Source of the DNA: Thermoplasmata archaeon
GTDB taxonomy: Archaea > Thermoplasmatota > Thermoplasmata > Methanomassiliicoccales > Methanomethylophilaceae
NCBI GenBank assembly: GCA_015063125.1
Contig: SUTB01000004.1
Location: 62,001 to 126,000 of the forward strand
DNA: 64,000 nt
Direction: 5' to 3'
The notes under the pieces are model-generated. The model was not told the origin of the DNA, did not search any database, and saw only the letters and a program-made list of their open reading frames with translations. A program made the translations under genes and the position numbers. Positions 33,589 through 41,769 of the stretch are shown here, one piece after another (the first letter of the stretch is position 1; every line of letters begins with the position of its first letter).

Positions 33589-35639
33589 CCGGTTACGGCA
33601 CATCTTACGGTGCGATCTCGGTCATGAACGCCATACCATGCGGCATAGGCTCGACCATAGGAATATCGCTGAGGACGGAAGCGGTCTTCGAGCCTTCAGA
33701 TTCGACAACAGTAGAATTGATCGACAGACCGGATACCGACGATACGCTTGTACGCACATGCGTGCAGAGGACCCTGGACTGGATAGGCCAGAAGACAGGA
33801 TATCGTCTCACCGTGAGGACCGACATACCCCCTTCTATGGGACTGAAGAGCTCCAGCTCCGTATGCAACGCGGTCATATCGGCTGTCCTGGACCATTACA
33901 GGGTCCGGAAAGACCGTCTAGAGGTCATCAAGCTGGGGGTGGAGTGCGCCAAGGAGTGCAAGGTCACGATAACCGGCGCCTTCGATGATGCATGCGGATG
34001 CCACCTCGGAGGACTGGTCGTCACCGACAACAGGGACAACAGGATCCTTCTGAAGAAACCGGTCCCCCGCTACGATGTGGTCATCATCGTCCCTGACAAA
34101 ATGATACCCAAGAACAAGGTGCCAGTGGACAGATACAAGGAGTTCTCATCCGAATACGAGAAGATGGTCCCCACGATCGGGGACAGCTATCTCAAGGTCC
34201 TCACCAAGAACGGCGAGGCCGTGGGCTCCATAGTCGATGACGGCGGTATCGCAAAGAAGGCCATGGCGCTCGGTGCCTTGGCGGCAGGCGTCACCGGTAC
34301 GGGGCCCGCTGTCGCCATAATAGCCGAGGAGGGGCAGGGCCACCGTATAGCCAAGAAGTTAGGGCGTGTCAGCATAATGACCACAACCAGATCGGAGATC
34401 GCATTCCAATTCGACGAGGTCAAGGGAAAGGTGGATGTGCCTCCCTCGAAGAGCTACACCCACAGAGCGATCCTCATGTCCGCACTTTCAAGAGGAAGAT
34501 GCGTCATATCGAACCCTCTCGATTCATTCGATACCCGCGCCACGATGGATGCCGTCCGTGCCATGGGCGCGGAGGTCATCGCTGACAGCGGAAAGATAAC
34601 GATAGATTCAACGAACCTCCATGCACCGGACAGGACCATCGATGTGCTCAACTCAGGCACAACGATGAGGCTGATGACGGGGATAGCGTCCCTATTCGAC
34701 GTACCGATCACGATCACCGGCGACGAATCCATCAGGAAGAGGCCGATGAAGTCCCTGCTGGATGCTCTGGAGGGATGCGGGGTGAGATGCATCTCCGATG
34801 AGGGGAAGGCCCCCCTCACGATCAAGGGTCCGATATCCGGATCCGAGATAAGGATCGACGGCAGCATCAGCTCTCAGTTCGTATCGTCTATGCTGATGAT
34901 GGCCCCTCTAGTGGGAAGGCCCGTCGACATCATAGTGGAAGGCAACCAGGTGTCCAAACCGTACGTGGAGATCACGGTCTCCATGATGAAGTCATTCGGC
35001 GTCGAAGTGCAGAGGACCGGTTCCGGATTCCATGTGGAACCGCAGCAGTATAGACCCTGCGATTACACCGTCCCCTCCGATTTCTCATCGGCGGCATTCC
35101 CGCTGGTCGCCGGAGGCCTGGGCGGAAGCGTGACGGTCGAAGGGCTGGACATGGAGGATCCCCAAGGGGACAAGAGGATAGTTGACATCCTCAGGGACTG
35201 CGGATGCGACGTTAAGATTGAGAACGGCACGATCACCTGCTCCCGCAAGGGCAGGCCGAAGGCCCTGGACATAGACCTCTCGGACATCCCTGACCTGTTC
35301 CCGATAATAGCTGTACTATTGAGCACTGCAGATGGCACCAGCCACCTCTACGGCGCGCCCCAGCTGAGATTCAAGGAGAGCGACAGGATCGCCTCCGTGG
35401 AGAGGATGCTAAGATCGCTGGGTGCGGACATAACAGGCACGGACGACGGATGCATCATAAACGGGGTGGAGAGGCTCAAGGGCGGCAGGATAGAGCACCT
35501 GGGAGACCACAGGCTCTTCATGTCCGCAGCAATCGCATCGTTGATATCCGATGGATTCGTTTCCATGGATAACGACGGATGTTGGAACGTATCCTATCCG
35601 GGATTCGTGGATAAGATGCTCCAGATAGTCCAGAGATGA
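33585..35639 (+). CDS. Fused archaeal shikimate kinase (GHMP type) and EPSP synthase
   Basis: A 684-residue protein joining shikimate phosphorylation to condensation with phosphoenolpyruvate. Residues 1-277 form the GHMP-superfamily archaeal shikimate kinase: AISVMNAIPCGIGSTIGISL, ATP-binding PPSMGLKSSSSVCNAV near residue 86, and VTGTGPAVAII near residue 240. From about residue 278 begins EPSP synthase: VDVPPSKSYTHRAILMSAL, LNSGTTMRLM, GSISSQFVSSMLM, and LRFKESDRIASVERML. The two are usually separate neighbouring genes in archaea; here no stop separates them and the linker is very short. The ATG overlaps the aroDE stop (ATGA). Confidence 0.95.
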   Translation: MTGYGTSYGAISVMNAIPCGIGSTIGISLRTEAVFEPSDSTTVELIDRPDTDDTLVRTCVQRTLDWIGQKTGYRLTVRTDIPPSMGLKSSSSVCNAVISAVLDHYRVRKDRLEVIKLGVECAKECKVTITGAFDDACGCHLGGLVVTDNRDNRILLKKPVPRYDVVIIVPDKMIPKNKVPVDRYKEFSSEYEKMVPTIGDSYLKVLTKNGEAVGSIVDDGGIAKKAMALGALAAGVTGTGPAVAIIAEEGQGHRIAKKLGRVSIMTTTRSEIAFQFDEVKGKVDVPPSKSYTHRAILMSALSRGRCVISNPLDSFDTRATMDAVRAMGAEVIADSGKITIDSTNLHAPDRTIDVLNSGTTMRLMTGIASLFDVPITITGDESIRKRPMKSLLDALEGCGVRCISDEGKAPLTIKGPISGSEIRIDGSISSQFVSSMLMMAPLVGRPVDIIVEGNQVSKPYVEITVSMMKSFGVEVQRTGSGFHVEPQQYRPCDYTVPSDFSSAAFPLVAGGLGGSVTVEGLDMEDPQGDKRIVDILRDCGCDVKIENGTITCSRKGRPKALDIDLSDIPDLFPIIAVLLSTADGTSHLYGAPQLRFKESDRIASVERMLRSLGADITGTDDGCIINGVERLKGGRIEHLGDHRLFMSAAIASLISDGFVSMDNDGCWNVSYPGFVDKMLQIVQR

Positions 35640-35643
35640 TACC

Positions 35644-36714
35644 GTGTACTCCATAGGGAACAAGCTCAAGGTCAGCCTATTCGGCAAAAGCCACAACGAA
35701 TGCATAGGTTGCATAATCGAGGGGCTGCCCAGAGGCATGGAGATCGATTTCGATAACATACGCGAGCAGATGGCCCTGAGGAAGCCTTCCATGGGCATCG
35801 GTACCGCCAGGAAGGAGGACGATGTCGTCATCTTCGAGGAAGGCGTCGTGGAAGGCAAGGTGTCCTCGAACAGCGTCTTGCTGAAGATAATGAACCGCAA
35901 CACCGACTCCTCATCCTACTCACAGTTCAACACCAAGCCGAGGCCGGGACATGCGGACCTTCCTGCGCTGATGAAGTTCAAGGACTTCGACGTGGCCGGA
36001 GGGGCGCAGTTCTCCGGAAGGATGACCGCCCCGCTTGTAGCGGCCGGAGCGATTGCCAGGCAGTGCCTGGAATCCTACGGAATACAGATCGCGGCCTACA
36101 CAAAGCAGATCCACTGCGTGAAGGATGATGGAAAGCACTCCTTCGACAAGATTCAGGGTTCCCACATGTTCAGGACCCGTGCCATCGATGACGCGTTCGA
36201 TCGCCTCATGGGGGACACCATAGAGGATGCAGCCAAGGAAGGGGACAGCGTCGGAGGGATCGTGGGATGCATGGTCATCGGACTCCCCATAGGATTCGGA
36301 GGCATCTGGTTCGACGCCTTGGATGTTTCAATCGCGAAAGCGATGTTCTCGATCCCCGGAGCAAAGGGTGTAGAGTTCGGAGAAGGATTCGGACTTGCCT
36401 ACATGAAGGGTTCCCAGAGCAACGATCAGTACTGCATCAGGAACGGATTCGTTTCCGCATCCACCAACAACATGGGCGGGGTGTGCGGAGGCATGAGCGA
36501 CGGAATGCCGCTTACATTCAACGTGGCCTTCAAACCTACTCCCTCGATATCGAAACTCCAGAACACGGTCAACCTCGATACGATGACCGATGATGTGCTG
36601 GAGATCAGGGGCAGGCACGATCCCTGCATAGTCCCCAGGGCCGTGGCCGTCGTGGAGGCCATGACCGCGCTGACAATCCTGGACCAGAAGATGTCATTCG
36701 AGCTTGACCAGTGA
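35644..36714 (+). CDS. aroC: Chorismate synthase
   Basis: Final step to chorismate: removal of phosphate from EPSP, needing reduced FMN. The 356-residue protein has the family signatures GKSHNECIGCIIEGLP near residue 15, the FMN-binding RPGHADLPALMKF near residue 100, and FSGRMTAPLVAAGAIARQCL. The C-terminal NNMGGVCGGMSDGMPLTFNV near residue 280 is also typical. It starts with GTG four bases after the preceding stop. Its last 21 bases overlap the end of the convergent prephenate dehydratase gene. Confidence 0.96.
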   Translation: MYSIGNKLKVSLFGKSHNECIGCIIEGLPRGMEIDFDNIREQMALRKPSMGIGTARKEDDVVIFEEGVVEGKVSSNSVLLKIMNRNTDSSSYSQFNTKPRPGHADLPALMKFKDFDVAGGAQFSGRMTAPLVAAGAIARQCLESYGIQIAAYTKQIHCVKDDGKHSFDKIQGSHMFRTRAIDDAFDRLMGDTIEDAAKEGDSVGGIVGCMVIGLPIGFGGIWFDALDVSIAKAMFSIPGAKGVEFGEGFGLAYMKGSQSNDQYCIRNGFVSASTNNMGGVCGGMSDGMPLTFNVAFKPTPSISKLQNTVNLDTMTDDVLEIRGRHDPCIVPRAVAVVEAMTALTILDQKMSFELDQ

Positions 36715-37263
36715 GAACCTGGTCATGTTCTCCTTGTTGTCCTCGACGTTCTCGTTATCCAAGTAGAGGCCGTAATGCTCCCCAGCATCCCTGCGGCATA
36801 CTGCGGCCGATCCTTCCGGAAGTTCCCCTTTAGAGAGCATTTCAGCCGCATACGCGGTGTCCTCGCACTCGACGAACTCCGCACCCGGATAGAGCCTCCT
36901 CAGGTTGTTCTGCGACTGCATGAGGGCCTGTATGTGGGAGACCAGACTCCTGACCTCGTCGTCCTTGTTCCTCTTGAATACGCAGTGATGGATCGGGGAC
37001 CACATCAGATCGAGCTCCTTCAGGTTCCTGACCCCGGCCTTGGCGATCCTGGACTCCTCGACGATGCCTGCGAACTTGTTCTCCACCGCCAGCACGCCGT
37101 AGTCGACCCTTCCTGCCACCAGTTCGTCCATGACATTATTGGCAGACATCAGAGGGACCAGCTCCGCATCCTTGAGATCGAACTTCTTCGAGAATATCAG
37201 GGCCATCTCCTCCGTATTGGAGAAAGGTATGCCCATGTAGCCGATCCTGATGATGCGAGACAT
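36694..37263 (-). CDS. pheA: Prephenate dehydratase without ACT domain
   Basis: Decarboxylates and dehydrates prephenate to phenylpyruvate for phenylalanine. The 189-residue protein is only the catalytic domain: IRIGYMGIPFSNTEEMA at the start, VDYGVLAVENKFAG near residue 55, SHIQALMQSQNNLRRLYP near residue 110, EDTAYAA, and the catalytic TRF at the C-terminus. The feedback-sensing ACT domain of normal PheA is absent, so regulation must differ. The start is the ATG at 37263; a TATA box (GTTTATACC) lies about 38 bases upstream. It faces aroC with a 21-base overlap of 3' ends, completing the branch to phenylalanine. Confidence 0.9.
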   Translation of the reverse strand: MSRIIRIGYMGIPFSNTEEMALIFSKKFDLKDAELVPLMSANNVMDELVAGRVDYGVLAVENKFAGIVEESRIAKAGVRNLKELDLMWSPIHHCVFKRNKDDEVRSLVSHIQALMQSQNNLRRLYPGAEFVECEDTAYAAEMLSKGELPEGSAAVCRRDAGEHYGLYLDNENVEDNKENMTRFSLVKLE

Positions 37264-37406
37264 CTTGTTCCGGCCATTCGCATGCATGCGGACGGTATAA
37301 ACCATTCTACCCAACAATGGAATTATGATGTGGTCCGTAAATCGAAGACGGCGGTCCATAGAGAGAATCATATCCTACCGATGCATTCCTGTCCTTGAGG
37401 ATGCAC

Positions 37407-38039
37407 ATGGGCACGGCAGTCGAGAACGAGTTCAAGTTCACAACCGATCAGAAGCTCAACGCAGCGGATACCATCGAAAGCCTTGAGACGTTCCTCAAGG
37501 ACCGCGGTATCCCGTACAACAAGAAGAGCAGGCAGTCCACCGACACATATTATGACTCTAAGGATCTGGCACTCTTCCGCGGAGGGTGCATCCTGAGGCA
37601 GAAGAACTCCTCCAACGGAAGGATCAAGCTCACGGCCAAGAAGCCCATCTCCAACGCAGAGGAGATGATGTCAAGGGAGGAGACGGAGATCCTCTCCGAC
37701 GGAACCTTCGAATCCTTGGAGGCCTTCGGGAAGGAATGCTTCCCCGATCTCACAATAGGAAAGGAGCCTGTCCTCACGATAGAGACCGAGCGCACTGCCA
37801 TCTACTACATCGACGGCGCCGACATCATGCTCTCGTTCGATACCTGCAGATACATCTCCGGGGAGAACAGCAAGAGGTTCCTGGAGATCGAGATCGAATC
37901 CATGGGGAACACCACCGAGAGAGGTTTCGACCTCATAGGGATGAGGGACTTCACCAAGCAGCTTTCGTTCTTCCCAGTGACCAAGAGCAAATATCAGAGG
38001 GGCATCGAGTGGATCCAATCCCTCAATGCACAAATATGA
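37407..38039 (+). CDS. CYTH domain protein (class IV adenylate cyclase / thiamine triphosphatase fold)
   Basis: A 210-residue CYTH protein. These tunnel-fold enzymes act on triphosphates (triphosphatase or adenylate cyclase), and the archaeal substrate is not settled. The N-terminal ExExK signature reads ENEFKF, a weak match with Phe before the lysine. Later come DTYYDSKDLALFRGGCILRQK with the expected arginines, RIKLTAKKP, and FLEIEIES near residue 150. GAGG lies six bases before the ATG at 37407; upstream TTG and ATG codons are alternatives. It may be co-transcribed with the DUF1015 gene 28 bases downstream. Confidence 0.85.
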   Translation: MGTAVENEFKFTTDQKLNAADTIESLETFLKDRGIPYNKKSRQSTDTYYDSKDLALFRGGCILRQKNSSNGRIKLTAKKPISNAEEMMSREETEILSDGTFESLEAFGKECFPDLTIGKEPVLTIETERTAIYYIDGADIMLSFDTCRYISGENSKRFLEIEIESMGNTTERGFDLIGMRDFTKQLSFFPVTKSKYQRGIEWIQSLNAQI

Positions 38040-38067
38040 GCACAACATCAAGTATACTGGTGCAACG

Positions 38068-39252
38068 ATGGTTACATTCCTTCCATTCGCCGGATACAGA
38101 CCGAACCTCAGCAACGGGGAGCACGAGGTGGACCGCATCTCTCCTCCCTACGACGTCATCAGCGACGATTATCTCAAAGAGCTCCAGTCTCACCCCCACA
38201 ACGTGACGAACCTGACGCTCAAGCAGGATCCTGACAAGAGGTACCATTCCGCAAGGAAGGAACTGGACTCCTGGATCGAGTCCGGTGAGCTGAAGAAGGA
38301 CGATGATTCCTTCTACATCTACGAGCAGACCTTCGACGACAAAGGGACCAAGAGGGTCCGCACTGGAATCGTCGGCATCCTGAAGACGGAGAAGTACGAG
38401 GACGGGAACATCATCCCCCACGAGGAGACCTTCTCCAAGGTCAAGGCGGACCGCCTCAACCTTCTGAGGGACATGGAAGCGCACCTTGAATCCATATTCG
38501 GCATCTTCGAGGGATTCACACCCGATCTCAACAAGAAGATCAACGACAACGCCAGGCTGATCTACATGTACAAGGACGATGCCGGCGTCGAGCACAAGTA
38601 CTACAGGCTCTCCGACCCCGATATCTGCAAGGAGATAACCAAGCAGCTGAAGGGACAGAAGATGCTCATCGCGGACGGTCACCACAGATACGAGACCGCA
38701 CTGAACTACTCGCTGGAGAACCCTGGAAACGAGAAGAAGTCATTCGTCCTGGCGACCCTGGTGGCCTCGGACAACGAGGGACTGGTCATCTGGCCCACCC
38801 ACAGGATGGTGAACACCGAGAACATCTCCGAGAAGAATGCGGTCAAGGGCATCTCATCCGCGCTGAAGACAATAGAGGTCTCCAGAGAGGAGATGGAAGC
38901 CCAGCTCAAGGACCACATGATGGGATTGATGTTCAAGTCCGGAAAGTGCATGCTCGCCGACTTCGACGGCGATGAGCCCCTTTGGAAGCTCGATACCTAC
39001 GTCGTTCAGGAGAAGATCCTCAAAGGAGTCTACAAATCCGATGAGGGCAAGGCGACGATATCCTATGACGCAGAGTACGATTCCGTCAAGAAGCAGATGG
39101 ACGAGAAGAAGCACGACCTCGCCATCATATTGAACGATCCCAAGCTCCAGACGATTTGGGACCTCTCCATGATAGGAAAGAGGATGCCCAAGAAGACCAC
39201 ATTCTTCTTCCCGAAGATCTGGTCAGGATTCGTCTTCTATCTTATGAGATGA
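38068..39252 (+). CDS. DUF1015 family protein
   Basis: A 394-residue protein of the DUF1015 family. It starts with the typical FLPFAGYRPN and RISPPYDVISDDY, has HEETFSKVKADRLNLLRDMEAH near residue 125, and LIADGHHRYETALNY near residue 210, whose histidines are conserved in the family. Some members, such as archaeal SerK-type kinases, phosphorylate free serine or related compounds, but this protein's role is unproven. The stop codon lies in the stem of the following terminator. Confidence 0.88.
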   Translation: MVTFLPFAGYRPNLSNGEHEVDRISPPYDVISDDYLKELQSHPHNVTNLTLKQDPDKRYHSARKELDSWIESGELKKDDDSFYIYEQTFDDKGTKRVRTGIVGILKTEKYEDGNIIPHEETFSKVKADRLNLLRDMEAHLESIFGIFEGFTPDLNKKINDNARLIYMYKDDAGVEHKYYRLSDPDICKEITKQLKGQKMLIADGHHRYETALNYSLENPGNEKKSFVLATLVASDNEGLVIWPTHRMVNTENISEKNAVKGISSALKTIEVSREEMEAQLKDHMMGLMFKSGKCMLADFDGDEPLWKLDTYVVQEKILKGVYKSDEGKATISYDAEYDSVKKQMDEKKHDLAIILNDPKLQTIWDLSMIGKRMPKKTTFFFPKIWSGFVFYLMR

Positions 39253-39266
39253 GGGGGTTACCCCTC
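39251..39266. terminator. Hairpin between convergent genes
   Basis: GAGGGG / CCCCTC stem with a GTTA loop, overlapping the DUF1015 stop codon. The T-run is weak. It sits between convergent genes and may serve either. Confidence 0.5.
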
Positions 39267-39284
39267 TCTCAGAAAACTCGTTTC

Positions 39285-40118
39285 TCATCCTTTTGCAACC
39301 TTTGAGAGGAGCTCTTCGTAGGCTTGATGGGTCAATTCATCCGTCAACTGGTTGAATGCGAAGTACCTCTCGCCGTAGAGGAAGAACACACAAGGCTTCA
39401 CCTTCGTGTAGGACATCAGCGTGTAGCTGCCCAAGGCGTCGTTCTTGAACGTACCGCTGCATATGTAAGGGGTACCGTATCCAATCAAACGCTTTCCCTT
39501 GTCGAAGTTCGGATCCAATTCGAGCTGCTCAATCTCATCGTACTTGAATGTCCTGTCCACCATCGGGGCACTTATGTGCACGCCTTCATCGGTGAACTCC
39601 ACAATCACCGTATCGGATGTCATTTCAGCTCCCGCCAATCCGACGGCCGGAACCATGGCCAGCAATGTCACTGCGATGAATAACGCCACCTTGGTCCCTT
39701 TGGGCCTCGCTATAAACTGTTTGGACTCTGCCGTCTCCCTCCTGACTACAGGGATCATCATGATGATCACTCCCAGGATTATCAGGAATATTCCGAACAG
39801 CATGTACCCCAACATTATGTTGATGGCGAAGATCATGACGATGGAACCCACCAGCATGTACGCTCCCCAGTAGGAGACCGCGTTGATGCGCCCCTGTTCG
39901 GTCATCGCCTCCCAGTCCATTCCGTTGACCCATCTGTAATTCTTCCCTTCCAGGAACATGTACAAGGAAAGGATCACAAGCGGGTAGAGCGCGAAGATTG
40001 AGACCAGCGGCAGTATGCACTCCTCGATCGCAAAATCGGTGAAGACTAGGACCAGTATGGTCGATATGATCATCACCGTCAAGGCCGAAGTGAGGTAGGA
40101 CTTCAAGTCAGGATCCAT
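39285..40118 (-). CDS. Multi-pass membrane protein with C-terminal PH-like region
   Basis: I do not recognise a characterised family. The 277-residue protein has five hydrophobic segments (about residues 12-28, 35-55, 85-105, 107-125 and 142-162). A soluble C-terminal part of about 110 residues follows (VIVEFTDEGVHISAPMVDRT). Its alternating strands and the ERYFAFNQL end resemble bacterial PH-like domains. The motif WVNGMDWEAMTEQGR between helices 2 and 3 recalls the small DUF3784 proteins. It lies between DUF1015 and tRNA-Thr as a single gene. A sensor or scaffold role at the membrane is only a guess. Confidence 0.75.
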   Translation of the reverse strand: MDPDLKSYLTSALTVMIISTILVLVFTDFAIEECILPLVSIFALYPLVILSLYMFLEGKNYRWVNGMDWEAMTEQGRINAVSYWGAYMLVGSIVMIFAINIMLGYMLFGIFLIILGVIIMMIPVVRRETAESKQFIARPKGTKVALFIAVTLLAMVPAVGLAGAEMTSDTVIVEFTDEGVHISAPMVDRTFKYDEIEQLELDPNFDKGKRLIGYGTPYICSGTFKNDALGSYTLMSYTKVKPCVFFLYGERYFAFNQLTDELTHQAYEELLSKVAKG

Positions 40119-40147
40119 GATATGTGTATCGTGATAGAAGATAAAAG

Positions 40148-40219
40148 AGCCGTTGGAGGGAATCGGACCCTCGACCTACGCCTTACCAAGGCGTCGCTAT
40201 ACCCCTTAGCCACAACGGC
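40148..40219 (-). tRNA. tRNA-Thr (anticodon GGT)
   Basis: Acceptor GCCGTTG / CAACGGC, anticodon arm ACGCC-TTGGTAA-GGCGT giving GGT, T-arm GAGGG-TCCGATT-CCCTC, discriminator T as in archaeal tRNA-Thr. CCA is not encoded. A T4 run follows the 3' end. A TATA box (TTTATATG, 40246-40253 on the minus strand) lies about 30 bases upstream. Confidence 0.95.
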
Positions 40220-40282
40220 ATGTGTATTCGTGGTTAAGCAAGGACCATATAAATAGCTGATGGATGGCAGCCAGCCACCGTC

Positions 40283-41674
40283 TCATTGGTCGATGTGCTC
40301 TTGGGCCTCGTACCACTCCGCTTCCCTCTTCAGCTTCCTGAACTCAGCGACGGCGAACCAGGAAAGACAGGCCGCACCGAAGATGTGGACGGCCACCATG
40401 ATGTAGATGATGGCCTCGAATGGATCGATCCCGAACAGCCCGTATGCGGCGATCGCATAGAGGCACAGCTTGAAGAAACCCCAGAACATGTAGTAGTACA
40501 TAGGGATCTTCGCCTTCTTCATGACCTGGAGCATGGACGATGCCACGCCCATCATCATGGCGAAGGGTATGAGGAGCACCGATGCCTGCAGGGTCCAGAC
40601 GAACATCGGGAGGATCTCGTGCATGGACTCCTCGTAGGTCATTATGGACATGAACGGCTCGGCGAAGACAAACAGTATGATGCCAAGTACCGTGCCGAAC
40701 AGGAAGACCAGCTTGGTGGAGTAGATGAATCCTGTCTTCATCCTCTCCAGATCCTTCACTCCGTAAGCTGCGGAGCATACCGGCAGCATGGCCATGTCCA
40801 CCGCCCTTCCAGGTAGGTTGACCAGACCTATGTACCTCCAGGTATAGTTGTAGAGCATGACGGCGACCGTTCCTCCGGCGATGATGAGGAATATCCTCTG
40901 CAGGAAATCCGTTAAGCTCGTTATCATCATCTGGACGGTCTTCGGACCGCCTATTCCAAGGACCTCCCTCATGGCATCCTTGTCCGGGCGGAAATTGGAA
41001 CGGTTGACCTGGATGATGGTACGCCCCCTCAGATACCAGAATACTCCGACGAGGATCGCTATCAGCGAGGATACGACGGTTGAGAGGCCGGCGCCGAACA
41101 CACCCATTCCCATCATGTAGATAAGGATCGGGTCGATGACCATGTTCAATACGGCGGATATGGTCTGAATGATGGTGGACTTTGATGCAGCGCCTTCCGC
41201 TCTCAGCATACCTCCGAAGATCGACAGCAGAGTGATGGTCGGTGAGAGGAGGATGTACGGTATCATGTATTGGATCGCTTCCTCGCGGACCTCATCAGCG
41301 CCCATGAAGTCGATGATAGGATTGAGGAATATCGCCACCAGGATAGATGACAGAATGGCGAAGATGATTCCGAGGATTACCGAATTGGACGCCAGCTTTC
41401 CCGCTATCTCGTATTCTCCGCGGGCTAGGTGCGCCGCACCTGTTGCGGTGATCCCTGCTGCGACACCGATTCCGGCACAGGTCATCAGACCGTAGATTGG
41501 GATGATGGTGGAGACCGCTGATGCGGGTGCTATTCCGAGTCCGGACACCCAATACGTATCCACGAACTGATTGACCTCTACGATGGCCAATGCGATCAGG
41601 AATGGAAGAATCATGTTACGGATTGCGGCCTTAGGCTCACCCAACATCCTCTGGAGGTCTGTTTCAGCCGTCAT
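40283..41674 (-). CDS. MATE family efflux transporter
   Basis: A 463-residue membrane protein with 12 predicted helices, of the multidrug and toxin extrusion family, which exports organic cations or metabolites against Na+ or H+ flow. Features are the N-terminal VNQFVDTYWVSGLGIAPASAV, the paired repeat units, LNMVIDPILIYMMGMGVFGAG near residue 190, and PGRAVDMAMLPVCSAAYG in the second half. Substrate is unknown. An AT-rich TATA-like stretch (41705-41718) lies 30-40 bases upstream of the ATG. It reads from the same strand as the metal ATPase but is separated from it by a terminator. Confidence 0.93.
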   Translation of the reverse strand: MTAETDLQRMLGEPKAAIRNMILPFLIALAIVEVNQFVDTYWVSGLGIAPASAVSTIIPIYGLMTCAGIGVAAGITATGAAHLARGEYEIAGKLASNSVILGIIFAILSSILVAIFLNPIIDFMGADEVREEAIQYMIPYILLSPTITLLSIFGGMLRAEGAASKSTIIQTISAVLNMVIDPILIYMMGMGVFGAGLSTVVSSLIAILVGVFWYLRGRTIIQVNRSNFRPDKDAMREVLGIGGPKTVQMMITSLTDFLQRIFLIIAGGTVAVMLYNYTWRYIGLVNLPGRAVDMAMLPVCSAAYGVKDLERMKTGFIYSTKLVFLFGTVLGIILFVFAEPFMSIMTYEESMHEILPMFVWTLQASVLLIPFAMMMGVASSMLQVMKKAKIPMYYYMFWGFFKLCLYAIAAYGLFGIDPFEAIIYIMVAVHIFGAACLSWFAVAEFRKLKREAEWYEAQEHIDQ

Positions 41675-41740
41675 TCCGATCTTATTCCTCTACCTTGGCT
41701 CAGTATTTAAATTAATACCATTTGATTTTTGATAATACTA

Positions 41741-41761
41741 AAAATCCCGGGTCCCCCGGGA
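41741..41761 (-). terminator. Terminator of the metal ATPase gene
   Basis: TCCCGGG / CCCGGGA stem with a 3-base loop. On the minus strand the stem is followed by TTTTTAG. It lies nine bases after the P-type ATPase stop codon. Confidence 0.75.
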
Positions 41762-41769
41762 GATTGGTT

